Source: JAGDZR01 sp049115695
GTDB lineage: Bacteria > Bacteroidota > Bacteroidia > Cytophagales > Cyclobacteriaceae
Assembly (NCBI GenBank): GCA_049115695.1
Contig: JAGDZR010000002.1
Coordinates: 62,001-126,000 of the forward strand
Reading direction: 5' to 3'
Length of the DNA stretch: 64,000 bases
Below, piece after piece: positions 26,722 to 35,252 of the stretch. The notes under the pieces were generated by a model that had not been told where the DNA came from, searched no databases, and worked only from the letters and a program-made list of their open reading frames with translations. A program made the position numbers and the translations under genes. How positions within the stretch are numbered: the first letter of the stretch is position 1; each line of letters starts with the position of its first letter.

Positions 26722-26729
26722 CAAATCTA
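26722..26729 (-). promoter_or_regulatory. -7 promoter box for gcvP
   Basis: Minus strand TAGATTTG, perfect TAnnTTTG, 30 bases upstream of the gcvP ATG. The start site would fall near 26716, giving a leader of about 25 bases. No good -33 TTG at normal spacing. Confidence 0.45.
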
Positions 26730-26823
26730 CAAGTATTTGTCCTTTCGGAACGTTTTTTTGAAGGGCCGACTGTCAGGAAAAAGTTGGTTAGTTTTACTGC
26801 AGTTTCACGTAATTAAGCCTCAT

Positions 26824-28242
26824 ATGAAGCAAATCATGATATCGTTGCTGACGTGCACAGTTTTAGTTGGATTTGGCCAGGATAAGAATGCACAAAAGAT
26901 TGCTAAAACCATATCGGAAAAGGATTTAAGGACACACCTTTCAATACTCGCTGCTGATAGCTTAGAAGGAAGGGATACAGGTGAGTCGGGCCAAAAAAGA
27001 GCGGCAGCATACATTGCCAAATACTTTGAAAACATAGGATTGGAGGCTCCTGTGGATGGACAGTATTTTCAGGAATTTCCATTTTATAAATCAAATTGGA
27101 CGTCCATTTACATAAGAAAAAAGGAGGAGAAACTAGAAACTGATCGCTTTGTGTATTTCTCAAAAAGAGAAACGGTTGGTGAAGAGTACATGAATCTGGT
27201 TTGGATAGGAAGCGGGTCAATTGGTGATATCGACATCACCGATAAGTATGTTGTGTTGAGCAATGACAAAGAAGCAGCCTGGCAAGACAGAGTAGAGGAA
27301 ATGTTGAATCAAAAACCAGCAGGATTTGTGGTGATGATAAGCGATGAAGAATTGCAGATGGGGTTGAAATCCTTTCGGCAATTCTATAGTAGAACAACCA
27401 CCTCAACATCATTAGATCAGGAGGGAGAGCGAATTATACTCGTTGATGAAGATATGCTGAGCTGGATGTATGATGGCCGGAGTGCGGCAGCATTAAGTAA
27501 AGGAGAGACTGCCAAAGCGATCATCAATGCTGATTTGTTAGTTGATAATCCAGGAAGTGAAAATGTGCTTGGATATTTGAAGGGTTCTGAAAAGCCAGAT
27601 GAGCTGGTCATTATAACGGCTCATTATGATCACATTGGAATGAATAATGGTGAAATCTATAATGGAGCTGATGATGATGCGTCAGGTACGTCCGCAGTGA
27701 TGGAAGTGGCTGAGGCATTTACAGCAGCAGCCAAAAAGGACAATGGACCTAAGCGCAGTATTTTGTTCATGTGCGTGTCCGGTGAGGAAAAAGGACTGCT
27801 CGGGTCGCAATATTACACGGACGAATCACCAGTATTTCCATTATCAAGTACAGTGGCCAATCTTAACATCGATATGATTGGGCGTAGAGATGAGATGCAT
27901 AATGATGGCGACTATGTCTATTTGATTGGTTCTGATAAACTGTCGCAAGAATTACATGATCTTTCAGAGTCAGTTAATAACAATACATTAGAGCTCGAGT
28001 TGGACTACACCTATAATGATGACAATGACCCGAATAGGTTTTACTATCGTTCTGATCATTACAATTTTGCGAAAAACAATATTCCGATCATTTTCTATTT
28101 CAATGGAACTCATGCAGATTATCACCGATCAACTGACACTATTGAGAAAATAGATTTTGAACTATTGAAGAAGAGGACTCAACTCATTTTTTATACAGCG
28201 TGGGAACTGGCAAATAAAGGAGAAAGAATTAAGCTGGATTAG
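26824..28242 (+). CDS. M28-family zinc aminopeptidase, exported
   Basis: 472 residues from ATG 26824, which yields the signal peptide MKQIMISLLTCTVLVGFGQ; the frame is open back to 26737, but that would overlap the gcvP promoter area. The M28 metal site is complete: ITAHYDHIG (His), GADDDASGTSAVME (Asp), CVSGEEKGLLGSQYY (Glu-Glu), NLNIDMIGR (Asp) and a late THADYHRSTDTIEKI (His). A PA-like insert occupies about 100-250. It acts in the periplasm or outside as an aminopeptidase, probably for nutrient peptides. Confidence 0.92.
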   Translation: MKQIMISLLTCTVLVGFGQDKNAQKIAKTISEKDLRTHLSILAADSLEGRDTGESGQKRAAAYIAKYFENIGLEAPVDGQYFQEFPFYKSNWTSIYIRKKEEKLETDRFVYFSKRETVGEEYMNLVWIGSGSIGDIDITDKYVVLSNDKEAAWQDRVEEMLNQKPAGFVVMISDEELQMGLKSFRQFYSRTTTSTSLDQEGERIILVDEDMLSWMYDGRSAAALSKGETAKAIINADLLVDNPGSENVLGYLKGSEKPDELVIITAHYDHIGMNNGEIYNGADDDASGTSAVMEVAEAFTAAAKKDNGPKRSILFMCVSGEEKGLLGSQYYTDESPVFPLSSTVANLNIDMIGRRDEMHNDGDYVYLIGSDKLSQELHDLSESVNNNTLELELDYTYNDDNDPNRFYYRSDHYNFAKNNIPIIFYFNGTHADYHRSTDTIEKIDFELLKKRTQLIFYTAWELANKGERIKLD

Positions 28243-28252
28243 CAAAAAAAAT

Positions 28253-28298
28253 GATCTTGATGGGGTCAGGATAAATCCAAAACCCCACAAGATCTTTT
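28253..28298 (+). terminator. Intrinsic terminator after the M28 peptidase
   Basis: A long stem (28253-28265 with 28282-28294, one unpaired base) around a 16-base loop, followed by TTTT. It lies 11 bases after the peptidase stop. Confidence 0.7.
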
Positions 28299-28541
28299 CA
28301 ACCAGCTATGGAAAGAAAGACTCTATCATCCATCTTTCCATGACAATGATAGAACATTTTTGGATGGTTCAAAATCAAATTGATAAAAATGATGATTTAG
28401 TCAGGTTTTTTGGAATGGGAAACTAAATGAGCTGTAAATGAGGAAATTATATGTTAAAAGATGATTTTGATTCAGGAAAATGAACAGTTGAATCACTGCG
28501 GGTTTCCATTATAATTATATATAATATTAAAATAATACTAA
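28299..28541 (+). other. Intergenic stretch before dihydroorotase
   Basis: Contains a second hairpin (9-bp stem, 28308-28316 with 28333-28341, 16-base loop, no T-run) and a very A+T-rich block at 28510-28541 that probably holds the promoter of the dihydroorotase gene. No perfect TAnnTTTG box and no open frame are seen. The hairpin is neither a good terminator nor a known riboswitch that I recognise. Confidence 0.5.
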
Positions 28542-29879
28542 ATGAAAGGATTCGTCATCAAGGGAGCAACCGTTGTTAATGAAGGGAAAGCTGAAGTTAA
28601 GGATGTAGTCATTGACCAGTCAAGGATTCAGAAAATCGGATCAGAACTGAGTGTCGAAGGTAATTATGAGGAAGTGAATGCTGATGGATTGCATTTGTTT
28701 CCCGGTGTTATTGATGATCAGGTGCATTTTCGGGAACCTGGATTAACCCACAAAGGAGAAATATATACGGAGGCCAAGGCAGCTGTGGCCGGAGGGGTTA
28801 CTTCCTATATGGAAATGCCAAATGTGAATCCTCAGACATTGACCCAATCGTTGCTGCAAAGTAAATATGATCTTGGCAGGGAAAAATCCCTGGCAAACTA
28901 TTCATTTTATATGGGCGCGTCCAATGACAACCAGGATGAGGTGCTCAAGACCAATCCTAAGGACGTGTGTGGGATTAAAGTGTTTATGGGCTCATCGACC
29001 GGCAATATGCTGGTTGATAAAGAAGAAGTGTTGGAGACAATATTTAAAAACGCTCCCATACTGGTTGCCACCCATTGCGAAGATGAGGCTACCATTCAGC
29101 GAAACCTGGCTGTAGCAAAGGAGCGATTCGGTGATAATATTCCATTCGATCAGCATCCGGTTATCCGATCGGAGGAGGCATGTTACTTGTCGTCTTCAAA
29201 AGCTGTTGAGCTTGCTCAAAAACATGATACCAGATTGCACATCTTACACATTTCGACTGGGAAGGAAACTCACCTGTTTCAAAACAATATCCCTTTATCG
29301 CAGAAGAGAATTACCAGTGAAGCGTGCATCCATCATTTGTGGTTTGATGATAGCCGGTACGCAGATAAAGGAGCATTCATTAAATGGAATCCTGCCGTAA
29401 AATCAAAAGCTGATCAGGATGAGATTTGGCGAGCATTATTAGATGACCGCATAGATGTCATTGCAACGGATCATGCACCTCATACACTGAAAGAGAAAAA
29501 TGGCAATTACCTAACTGCCCCTTCAGGAGGTCCACTGGTGCAGCATAGTTTAGTTGCTATGTTGGATTGTTACCAGCAGGGCAAAATTTCCCTGGAAAGA
29601 ATTGCAGACAAAATGTGTCACGCAGTTGCTGAGTGTTTTGAAATACAAGATCGTGGCTATATACGAGAAGGATATTTTGCTGATATGGTTTTGGTCGATC
29701 TTAATAAACCTTGGACAGTAAAACGCGAGAATATTGTCGCGAAATGTGGATGGTCGCCTTTTGAGGGTCATGAATTTGGATCATCCATTCATCGCACTTT
29801 CGTTAGCGGGCATTTGGCGTATGATCAGGGTGTTTTTGATGAGTCAAAAAAAGGAGAACGTATGACTTTTAACAGATGA
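28542..29879 (+). CDS. pyrC: Dihydroorotase, class I type
   Basis: A 445-residue amidohydrolase closing carbamoyl-aspartate to dihydroorotate in pyrimidine synthesis. Signatures: FPGVIDDQVHFREPGLTHKG (about 53-72), VAGGVTSYMEMPNVNPQTL, ATHCEDEATIQRN, LHILHISTGKETHLF and VIATDHAPHTLKEKNG with the catalytic Asp. The usual metal pair HxH near the N-terminus reads QVH, so the first ligand His is Gln; from memory this is common in Bacteroidota dihydroorotases. No other pyrimidine gene nearby. An allantoinase or hydantoinase assignment is possible but less likely. Confidence 0.9.
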   Translation: MKGFVIKGATVVNEGKAEVKDVVIDQSRIQKIGSELSVEGNYEEVNADGLHLFPGVIDDQVHFREPGLTHKGEIYTEAKAAVAGGVTSYMEMPNVNPQTLTQSLLQSKYDLGREKSLANYSFYMGASNDNQDEVLKTNPKDVCGIKVFMGSSTGNMLVDKEEVLETIFKNAPILVATHCEDEATIQRNLAVAKERFGDNIPFDQHPVIRSEEACYLSSSKAVELAQKHDTRLHILHISTGKETHLFQNNIPLSQKRITSEACIHHLWFDDSRYADKGAFIKWNPAVKSKADQDEIWRALLDDRIDVIATDHAPHTLKEKNGNYLTAPSGGPLVQHSLVAMLDCYQQGKISLERIADKMCHAVAECFEIQDRGYIREGYFADMVLVDLNKPWTVKRENIVAKCGWSPFEGHEFGSSIHRTFVSGHLAYDQGVFDESKKGERMTFNR

Positions 29880-29921
29880 TTAAATTTCGTCCTAAAATAT
29901 TTCAAATGTCAATCAATGGAT

Positions 29922-29929
29922 TAAATTTG
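29922..29929 (+). promoter_or_regulatory. -7 promoter box for tRNA-His
   Basis: TAAATTTG, perfect TAnnTTTG, 15 bases before the tRNA 5' end; the predicted start site near 29936 leaves a leader of about 9 bases for RNase P to remove. Confidence 0.5.
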
Positions 29930-29944
29930 CAGTCCTAAAAAAAT

Positions 29945-30019
29945 GGTGATTGTAGTTCAGTTGGTTAGAACGCCTGATTGTGGTTCAGGAGGTCGCCGGT
30001 TCGAATCCGGTCTTTCACC
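29945..30019 (+). tRNA. tRNA-His (anticodon GTG)
   Basis: A complete cloverleaf: D-stem GTTC/GAAC, anticodon stem CCTGA/TCAGG around TTGTGGT (anticodon GUG, histidine), T-arm GCCGG/CCGGT around TTCGAAT. G at 29945 can be the extra G-1 that marks tRNA-His, opposite discriminator C at 30019. CCA is not encoded. In the acceptor stem positions 5:68 and 6:67 are T opposite T, leaving five of seven standard pairs. A terminator follows within 4 bases. Confidence 0.93.
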
Positions 30020-30022
30020 CTT

Positions 30023-30053
30023 AAAAGTCCCATAGAAATGTGGGACTTTTTTT
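30023..30053 (+). terminator. Intrinsic terminator after tRNA-His
   Basis: A perfect 10-bp stem (30023-30032 with 30041-30050), loop TAGAAATG and a T-run ending at 30053. The following 220 bases to 30274 show no gene. Confidence 0.85.
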
Positions 30054-30274
30054 ATGGTTAAACTTTATTAATTCTTTTCACATTCCATGAGTTGAGCGAA
30101 TTGTCAATTTATAATCGGAGGCCCCTTCTGATACTATATTATCATGATCACCCACTATTTTTTAAGAAATACCGATCTATTACGGGTGAATTCGCGTAAG
30201 CCCCGATTATCTCATGTATTTGTAAATCAAAATGGCTAAATTCCCGTTCATATTCAAATAAACTATTTTCTGCC

Positions 30275-30613
30275 CTGAAAAAATTAGCCTTCATATTAAT
30301 CCTGACATCCCTTAGTATAGCTACAATGGCTGGTACCAATGAAGGATGTGACGAAAAGTCCAAATCTGAAAAGGATAAAAAAGGACAAGAAAAGGAAAAA
30401 GCTAAACAGCCTATCCCCACCTCTCCAGGAGAAGTCGAGGTTTTGTTAGGTGATGAAGATTATCAAGAAGTTATTCAAAGCACTGAGGAACCATCAAGTT
30501 CAGATACAGTCTACAGTTCTATTTCGAAGTACAATTATATCTTTTACTTTATCTATAAGTACAAGTATGAAAATCGATTTGGCTCATATGAGCTGGACGA
30601 GGTTGACAAGTAA
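30275..30613 (+). CDS. Small exported protein lacking a normal start codon
   Basis: The ATG at 30326 opens a 95-residue frame, but the 17 codons just upstream spell a textbook signal peptide (KKLAFILILTSLSIATMA), so the natural start should be CTG at 30275. Between the in-frame stop at 30197 and 30326 there is no ATG, GTG or TTG. The mature part is lysine/glutamate-rich (EKSKSEKDKKGQEKEKAK) then acidic, ending FGSYELDEVDK. Either CTG is used, or an ATG to CTG change has silenced the gene. No family recognised. The stop lies 9 bases from the opposing HisA-like stop. Confidence 0.55.
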   Translation: MKKLAFILILTSLSIATMAGTNEGCDEKSKSEKDKKGQEKEKAKQPIPTSPGEVEVLLGDEDYQEVIQSTEEPSSSDTVYSSISKYNYIFYFIYKYKYENRFGSYELDEVDK

Positions 30614-30622
30614 CTCGATTCT

Positions 30623-31342
30623 TTAACTTTTAAAACCTTCTATTTCTTTGAGCGTGATTTTTCCTTCGTAAAAAGCACGTCCAAAAATGGCTCCATATAT
30701 GCCAATTTCTTGCAACATGTACAGATCGTCAATGTTGCGAACTCCTCCGCTACTAAAAATGCACAAATTTGGAAATGTAGTAATCAGCTCTTTGTAGAGT
30801 TTAAATGCAGGTCCTTCTAGCACTCCGTCTCTGGATATATCGGTCGTTTTGATATACTTCAATCCTCTATCATAGAAATGTTCGATGTGCTCAAATAATT
30901 TGATTTTGGTTTCTTTTTGCCAGCCACCTACTCTTATCAACCCATTGAGACTATCGGCTCCCAGGGCAATTTTTTCTCGGCCGTAGGACATTAACCAGGC
31001 ATCAAAAAGATCTCTCTGGTAAACCGCAATAGTGGCAGCAGTAATACTGTCTGCCCCATATTCGAAAGTCTTGAGCATGTCGCCATCCGTGTGAATTCCC
31101 CCCGAATAGTTTACCTTGAGATTGGTATGACCGGTGATCATCTCTAACGTAGGGTGATTGGCTACAGAGCCTCTTTTGGCTCCATCAAGGTCTACCAGAT
31201 GAATACGTCCAATCCCGTGATCTTCAAATTGTTGGGCAACTTGCAACGGACTTACGTCATAGATTTTCTCATTCTTATAATCTCCTTGTTGAAGGCGGGC
31301 GGTTCTGCCATTGAGGACGGTAATTGACGGGACGAGTTGCAT
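30623..31342 (-). CDS. HisA-like (beta/alpha)8-barrel protein, catalytic Asp replaced
   Basis: A 239-residue barrel clearly of the HisA/HisF family: NGRTARLQQGDYKNEKIYD, VDLDGAKRGSVANHPTLEM, NYSGGIHTDGDM, LGADSLNG, IKTTDISRDGVLEGP and FSSGGVRNIDDLY. HisA isomerises ProFAR in histidine synthesis using an Asp in the first strand (PAID) and a second near residue 129. Here the first strand reads LVPSITVLNG, so the Asp is Thr8 and the next conserved Asp is Asn; the second catalytic Asp (GADS) remains. No other his gene is near. It may be inactive, altered, or a lineage variant. Confidence 0.8.
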   Translation of the reverse strand: MQLVPSITVLNGRTARLQQGDYKNEKIYDVSPLQVAQQFEDHGIGRIHLVDLDGAKRGSVANHPTLEMITGHTNLKVNYSGGIHTDGDMLKTFEYGADSITAATIAVYQRDLFDAWLMSYGREKIALGADSLNGLIRVGGWQKETKIKLFEHIEHFYDRGLKYIKTTDISRDGVLEGPAFKLYKELITTFPNLCIFSSGGVRNIDDLYMLQEIGIYGAIFGRAFYEGKITLKEIEGFKS

Positions 31343-31385
31343 GCATTTCGGGGTTTAATGTCAAAGAATAATCTACGACCTAATG

Positions 31386-31393
31386 CAAATATA
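31386..31393 (-). promoter_or_regulatory. -7 promoter box for the HisA-like gene
   Basis: Minus strand TATATTTG, perfect TAnnTTTG, 43 bases upstream of the ATG at 31342 and downstream of the response-regulator stop at 31405, giving the HisA-like gene its own promoter. Confidence 0.4.
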
Positions 31394-31404
31394 GTATCTC
31401 GTGT

Positions 31405-32091
31405 TTATTGAATTTCTACAATCTTAAATCCCTCCCCATGCACAGTTTGTAATTTGATGCTTTGCTCTGATTTTAAATGCTTTCGCAATTTGGTGATATA
31501 AACATCCATGCTCCGCGCGTTAAAGTAGCTGTCATCTTTCCAGATCTTCTTGAGCGCCAGGCTTCTGCTCACCGTTTCGTTGAGATTTTCAAAAAACAGT
31601 TTGAGTAGTTCATTTTCTTTGGTGGTGAGTTTTATCTCACCATTCAATGTTTTGAGATAGTTTTCGTCGTATCGATATTTGAGTGATCCTATCGAAAACT
31701 CTTTTGGGAAAGCTTCTTTTTCTTCTGATTTTGATCGCTTAAGTATAGCATTGATACGTAGGAGCAACTCCTCCATACTGAAAGGTTTTGTGATATAATC
31801 ATCTGCTCCGATTTTAAACCCCTTGATTACATCCTCTTTCATTGATTTAGCTGTCAGGAATACAATGGGTATTTCTGTGTTGACCTGACGGATTTCAGTA
31901 GCAAGTGTGAATCCATCCTTTTTCGGCATCATCAAATCAAAAATACAGAGGTCATAAGTATCCTCATAGAATGCTTTTAGACCCTCCTCTCCATCCTGAC
32001 GCAATATTGCATTGAAACCTTTTAGGTTGAGATATTCGGCAAGAATCTGTCCTAAATTAGGATCATCCTCTACAATGAGTAATTTTTTCAT
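31405..32091 (-). CDS. OmpR-family response regulator 1
   Basis: 228 residues. Receiver domain 1-120 with acidic pocket Glu8-Asp9-Asp10, phospho-acceptor Asp52 in DLCIFDLMMPKKDG, switch Thr in VFLTAKSM and Lys in DDYITKPFSMEELL. C-terminal winged helix (about 135-228) with SRSLALKKIWKDDSYFNARS and DVYITKLRKHL. DNA-binding transcription regulator, RprY-like in Bacteroidota. Its ATG overlaps the kinase stop by 4 bases, so it is the cognate of the kinase at 32088-33665. Likely target: the divergent gene at 33797. Confidence 0.93.
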   Translation of the reverse strand: MKKLLIVEDDPNLGQILAEYLNLKGFNAILRQDGEEGLKAFYEDTYDLCIFDLMMPKKDGFTLATEIRQVNTEIPIVFLTAKSMKEDVIKGFKIGADDYITKPFSMEELLLRINAILKRSKSEEKEAFPKEFSIGSLKYRYDENYLKTLNGEIKLTTKENELLKLFFENLNETVSRSLALKKIWKDDSYFNARSMDVYITKLRKHLKSEQSIKLQTVHGEGFKIVEIQ

Positions 32092-33665
32092 TTAGTGAGT
32101 GGTAGTTTGATGATGAAGTTTGTTCCTATTCCCTGATCGCTTTCGACATCTACTGATCCCTGATGTTCTTCGATCACTGTCTTAACGTATGATAGCCCTA
32201 ATCCAAATCCTTTAACATTATGCACATTGCCAGTAGATACACGATAAAAGCGTTCAAAAATATGACGTACCTGATCTTTTGACATACCGATTCCATGATC
32301 CTTGATTGAAAGGTGTAGTTCCTTTCGATATGATCTTGTGCGGATGGCAATATTAGGAGCGTCATCGGAATATTTGATGGCATTGTCGAGTAAATTCAGG
32401 ATCACATTTAGCAGATGGGTTTCGTCCCCATTTACAATATCTTCGTCTGCTTGCAGGTGCTGCTTGAGTAACCCGTTCTTGTGCTCGATCTGCAAGTTTA
32501 TTTTCTCAATAGCTGCTTCGATTAATTCATGTACTTTGACCGGTTTCAAAGACATCTTTAATTCATTTCGATCAATACGAGCCATTTGGAGTACTTTTTC
32601 AACCTGTCCTCCTAGTCGTTTGTTTTCATCCCCAATTACCCCTAAATACTTTTCTCGCATGCTGGCTTCTTGTGAGATGCCAGTGTCCTGGAGCGCCTCT
32701 ATAGCCAGACCGATTGTAGCAATTGGGGTTTTGAATTCATGCGTCATGTTATTAATAAAATCATTCTTCATGACAGAGAATTTCTTTTGACGAATAATCG
32801 TGTAAACAGCATATGAAAAGCAGAACAAAACAATGAGTAATAACAGCCCTGAGCTAGACATGATCATCCATATTTTACTGGATAGGTATTTGGCTTGGGT
32901 TGGAAAATTGATACTCAAGATAGTTGGTTCGCCAATCAGATCATTAGGGAATAGAAAAGTCTTGAACATGCTGGTTGTCAAAACCTCCGTTTTTGATGGA
33001 TTATTTGTAGAAATCAGGCGAGCGCTTTGGGGTTGAAATACGGCAAAATCATAAGGAATTCTTATGCCACGACTTGATAGCTCAAGGTCAAGGAGCGAGT
33101 CTAATTCCTTCTGATCTATTCTCGAAACAATGCTCCGGGTTGAAAACAGATCTTCCAGTACATTGTACATCATATCCTGCTTATTGGCCATTTTCATCCA
33201 TTGCTTACGGAATCTTTCCTGTTCTTCTGCAATTATTCTAAATGGATCCATTTGTCCATTGTTTTGTACCCCACCACTCGAACTAATATTGATGGAACCT
33301 CCATTTTCATCAAAAGAAAACTGAAAACTGACTTGATTGTCTATCGGAACACTGTCTGTCATCCTTTCGACTTTGTTAGGAAAGGATACTCCGGTTGTAT
33401 TTGAACTGTTTATAATCGACTGTTGAGGAGGGTTTTGAGAAAGCTGAGCCAATTGTCTGGATCGTAGATGCTGATCCATCATTTCCATGGCTTCCTGCTT
33501 TTCCAGTTTCGCGGAAATAGCCTGTAGTGATTCCATGACATCCTTCTGAAATCTATCTTCATTTGATGAGATGACTGAGTCAATCCAATACCATTGAAAA
33601 GCTACTAACCCTGTAAGCGCAACGCTCATGAGTCCTATGATCCAGCTCAATTTCGATTTGCTCAT
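32088..33665 (-). CDS. Membrane sensor histidine kinase 1 (RprX-like)
   Basis: 525 residues: N-terminal membrane helix (about 8-28), a periplasmic sensor of about 230 residues with low-complexity Gln/Ser stretches, a second membrane helix (about 270-292), HisKA with His309 in NNMTHEFKTPIATIG, and HATPase_c with N box LLNVILNLLDNAIKYS, G1 KDHGIGMSKD and G2 GFGLGLSYVKTVIEEHQG. Forms an operon with response regulator 1. A perfect -7 box lies only 4 bases before the ATG, suggesting a leaderless transcript. Confidence 0.92.
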   Translation of the reverse strand: MSKSKLSWIIGLMSVALTGLVAFQWYWIDSVISSNEDRFQKDVMESLQAISAKLEKQEAMEMMDQHLRSRQLAQLSQNPPQQSIINSSNTTGVSFPNKVERMTDSVPIDNQVSFQFSFDENGGSINISSSGGVQNNGQMDPFRIIAEEQERFRKQWMKMANKQDMMYNVLEDLFSTRSIVSRIDQKELDSLLDLELSSRGIRIPYDFAVFQPQSARLISTNNPSKTEVLTTSMFKTFLFPNDLIGEPTILSINFPTQAKYLSSKIWMIMSSSGLLLLIVLFCFSYAVYTIIRQKKFSVMKNDFINNMTHEFKTPIATIGLAIEALQDTGISQEASMREKYLGVIGDENKRLGGQVEKVLQMARIDRNELKMSLKPVKVHELIEAAIEKINLQIEHKNGLLKQHLQADEDIVNGDETHLLNVILNLLDNAIKYSDDAPNIAIRTRSYRKELHLSIKDHGIGMSKDQVRHIFERFYRVSTGNVHNVKGFGLGLSYVKTVIEEHQGSVDVESDQGIGTNFIIKLPLTK

Positions 33666-33669
33666 GAGC

Positions 33670-33677
33670 CAAATTTA
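33670..33677 (-). promoter_or_regulatory. -7 promoter box abutting the kinase start
   Basis: Minus strand TAAATTTG, perfect TAnnTTTG, with 4 bases between it and the ATG at 33665. Same spacing as at 1303-1310. Confidence 0.45.
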
Positions 33678-33796
33678 CGTGGCGCTTCTATCCTGATGTT
33701 CATGATTAACCATTTTTAACAATCATTAACCCACTTTTAACATGCCTGCATTCATTGATTTTTTACTTTCGAACGGGTTAAAATCTTAAAAGAGAA

Positions 33797-34570
33797 ATGA
33801 AAAAGAAATCAATTTTAGTGCTGGGGATTGCTGTTGCGATGCTCGGGTTTAGTGCAGTTGTTAGTGCACAGGATCAAAATAAGATCCACATCAAGATCAC
33901 CAAGGATGTTGATGGTGAATCTCAAACTTTTGAGGGAGAATATGATAGTCAGGAACAGATGGAGTCGGATCCTTTGTTGAAGGAGTTTCAAGGAGATAGT
34001 GAAACCTTTGCTTTTGGATTCTCAGGGAATGGAAATGCCATGGTTGATATGAGAAAGATGATGTCCGAAATGGGTGATTCCAATAGCTTCTTTAGTTACC
34101 ACTTTCAAGGTTCGGATGAATTGAGAGAGATGGAGCAAAGGATGAAGGAACAGATAGAACAGTTAAGGCAGCAGCATAGTCAATGGGATCAGGATGAATG
34201 GGAAAAAGATGAATGGATTGACGAGACATCAGAAGGTGACGGTCAAATGAGTATTGAAGAAGTCTCGGACGATGAGTTTGGAAAAGTTGGAAATGTAAAA
34301 TCGCAAGAACTGTTAGATCTGGATGATCTTGAAGTAAGGATGAATGCAACAAGCGGCCTCATCAGACTTAAGTTTTCTGTTCCTGAAGAAAAAGCATTGA
34401 CCATTACGATATTCAATAAGCAAGGGAATCAGGTTTACTCAAATCATTATGAGCGTTATGGAGGAGATTTCTTTGATACGATCGATATGAGTAAGAGGCA
34501 GGCAGGGAGCTATTTGCTCGAGGTGAAAATGGATAAAAAACGACTGGTTCGAAAGATTAACCTTAATTAA
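33797..34570 (+). CDS. Secreted acidic protein with sorting-tail-like C-terminus
   Basis: 257 residues: signal peptide about 1-25 (ending SAVVSAQ), a very acidic, Gln/Met-rich region (EMEQRMKEQIEQLRQQHSQW, then DQDEWEKDEW), and a C-terminal beta domain of about 85 residues (ALTITIFNKQGNQVYSNHY, DTIDMSKRQAGSYLLEVKM, ending RLVRKINLN). That last domain follows the pattern of type IX secretion sorting tails (Por_Secre_tail), so it may be exported by T9SS or anchored. It lies between two two-component systems, divergent from one and overlapping the stop of the other by 8 bases. Confidence 0.8.
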   Translation: MKKKSILVLGIAVAMLGFSAVVSAQDQNKIHIKITKDVDGESQTFEGEYDSQEQMESDPLLKEFQGDSETFAFGFSGNGNAMVDMRKMMSEMGDSNSFFSYHFQGSDELREMEQRMKEQIEQLRQQHSQWDQDEWEKDEWIDETSEGDGQMSIEEVSDDEFGKVGNVKSQELLDLDDLEVRMNATSGLIRLKFSVPEEKALTITIFNKQGNQVYSNHYERYGGDFFDTIDMSKRQAGSYLLEVKMDKKRLVRKINLN

Positions 34571-35252
34571 TGCAAAGTTGAAAGCCTACGCCATGATGAT
34601 TCTTGATTTCGATCGAGTCATCTTGGTTTAGGTATTTCCTTAATCTTGATATAAAGACATCAAGGCTTCTTCCCTTGAAGTAATCATTTTCACCCCAGAT
34701 CTCAACAAGAATATCCTCACGCTTCACAAGCGCATTCTTATTTTGGAATAGCATTGCGAGCAGATCCGCTTCTATTTTGGTAAGATTAAGTACTTCTTGG
34801 TGATGGCTAAGCGTAAGATTGGAAAGCTGGAATTTGTATTCACCTATGATTGATTCATTTTCTGCTGAAGACATTTCTTCTTTCCGCTCGCTGCGTCTCA
34901 TGAACACTTTGATTCTATAGATCAACTCGGGCAAAGAAAACGGTTTAGGAATATAGTCGTCTCCGCCAATTTCAAACCCCTTGAGCCGATCCTGCTCCAT
35001 TGACCTGGCCGTTAGAAAAAGTATAGGAACAAATTCGTTTTTGGCTCGAATCTTTTTTGCCAAATTGAATCCATCTTGATAGGGTAGCATTACATCCAGA
35101 ATGCACAGGTCGAAAGTGCCTTTCAGGAATTCATTTTCTCCGTCAGTTCCATTTTTCGCCCAGGTAACAGCATAGCCTTCATGCTGGATGCTGTCTGAAG
35201 TGACAAAGCCAAGACTTTCGTCATCTTCCACTAGTAGAATATTTCCTTTCAT
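34563..35252 (-). CDS. OmpR-family response regulator 2
   Basis: 229 residues from ATG 35252 (MKGNILLVEDDESLG); a longer frame from 35282 would only add residues inside the kinase gene. Receiver with phospho-acceptor Asp53 in DLCILDVMLPYQDG, Thr in LFLTARSM and Lys in DDYIPKPFSLPEL; winged helix with LVKREDILVEIWGENDYFKG and DVFISRLRKYL. ATGA overlap with its kinase. Close in layout to regulator 1, so the two systems probably arose by duplication. The 3' end overlaps the secreted-protein gene by 8 bases. Confidence 0.93.
   Translation of the reverse strand: MKGNILLVEDDESLGFVTSDSIQHEGYAVTWAKNGTDGENEFLKGTFDLCILDVMLPYQDGFNLAKKIRAKNEFVPILFLTARSMEQDRLKGFEIGGDDYIPKPFSLPELIYRIKVFMRRSERKEEMSSAENESIIGEYKFQLSNLTLSHHQEVLNLTKIEADLLAMLFQNKNALVKREDILVEIWGENDYFKGRSLDVFISRLRKYLNQDDSIEIKNHHGVGFQLCIN

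Noticed and set aside
26692..26736. Glycine riboswitch upstream of gcvP
   Set aside because: Only 45 bases to the neighbouring region and no matching paired elements; a simple promoter box explains it.
30148..30420. Minus-strand 90-codon frame opposite the small exported gene
   Set aside because: It runs antisense through the signal peptide and charged region of the plus-strand gene and has no coherent protein pattern.
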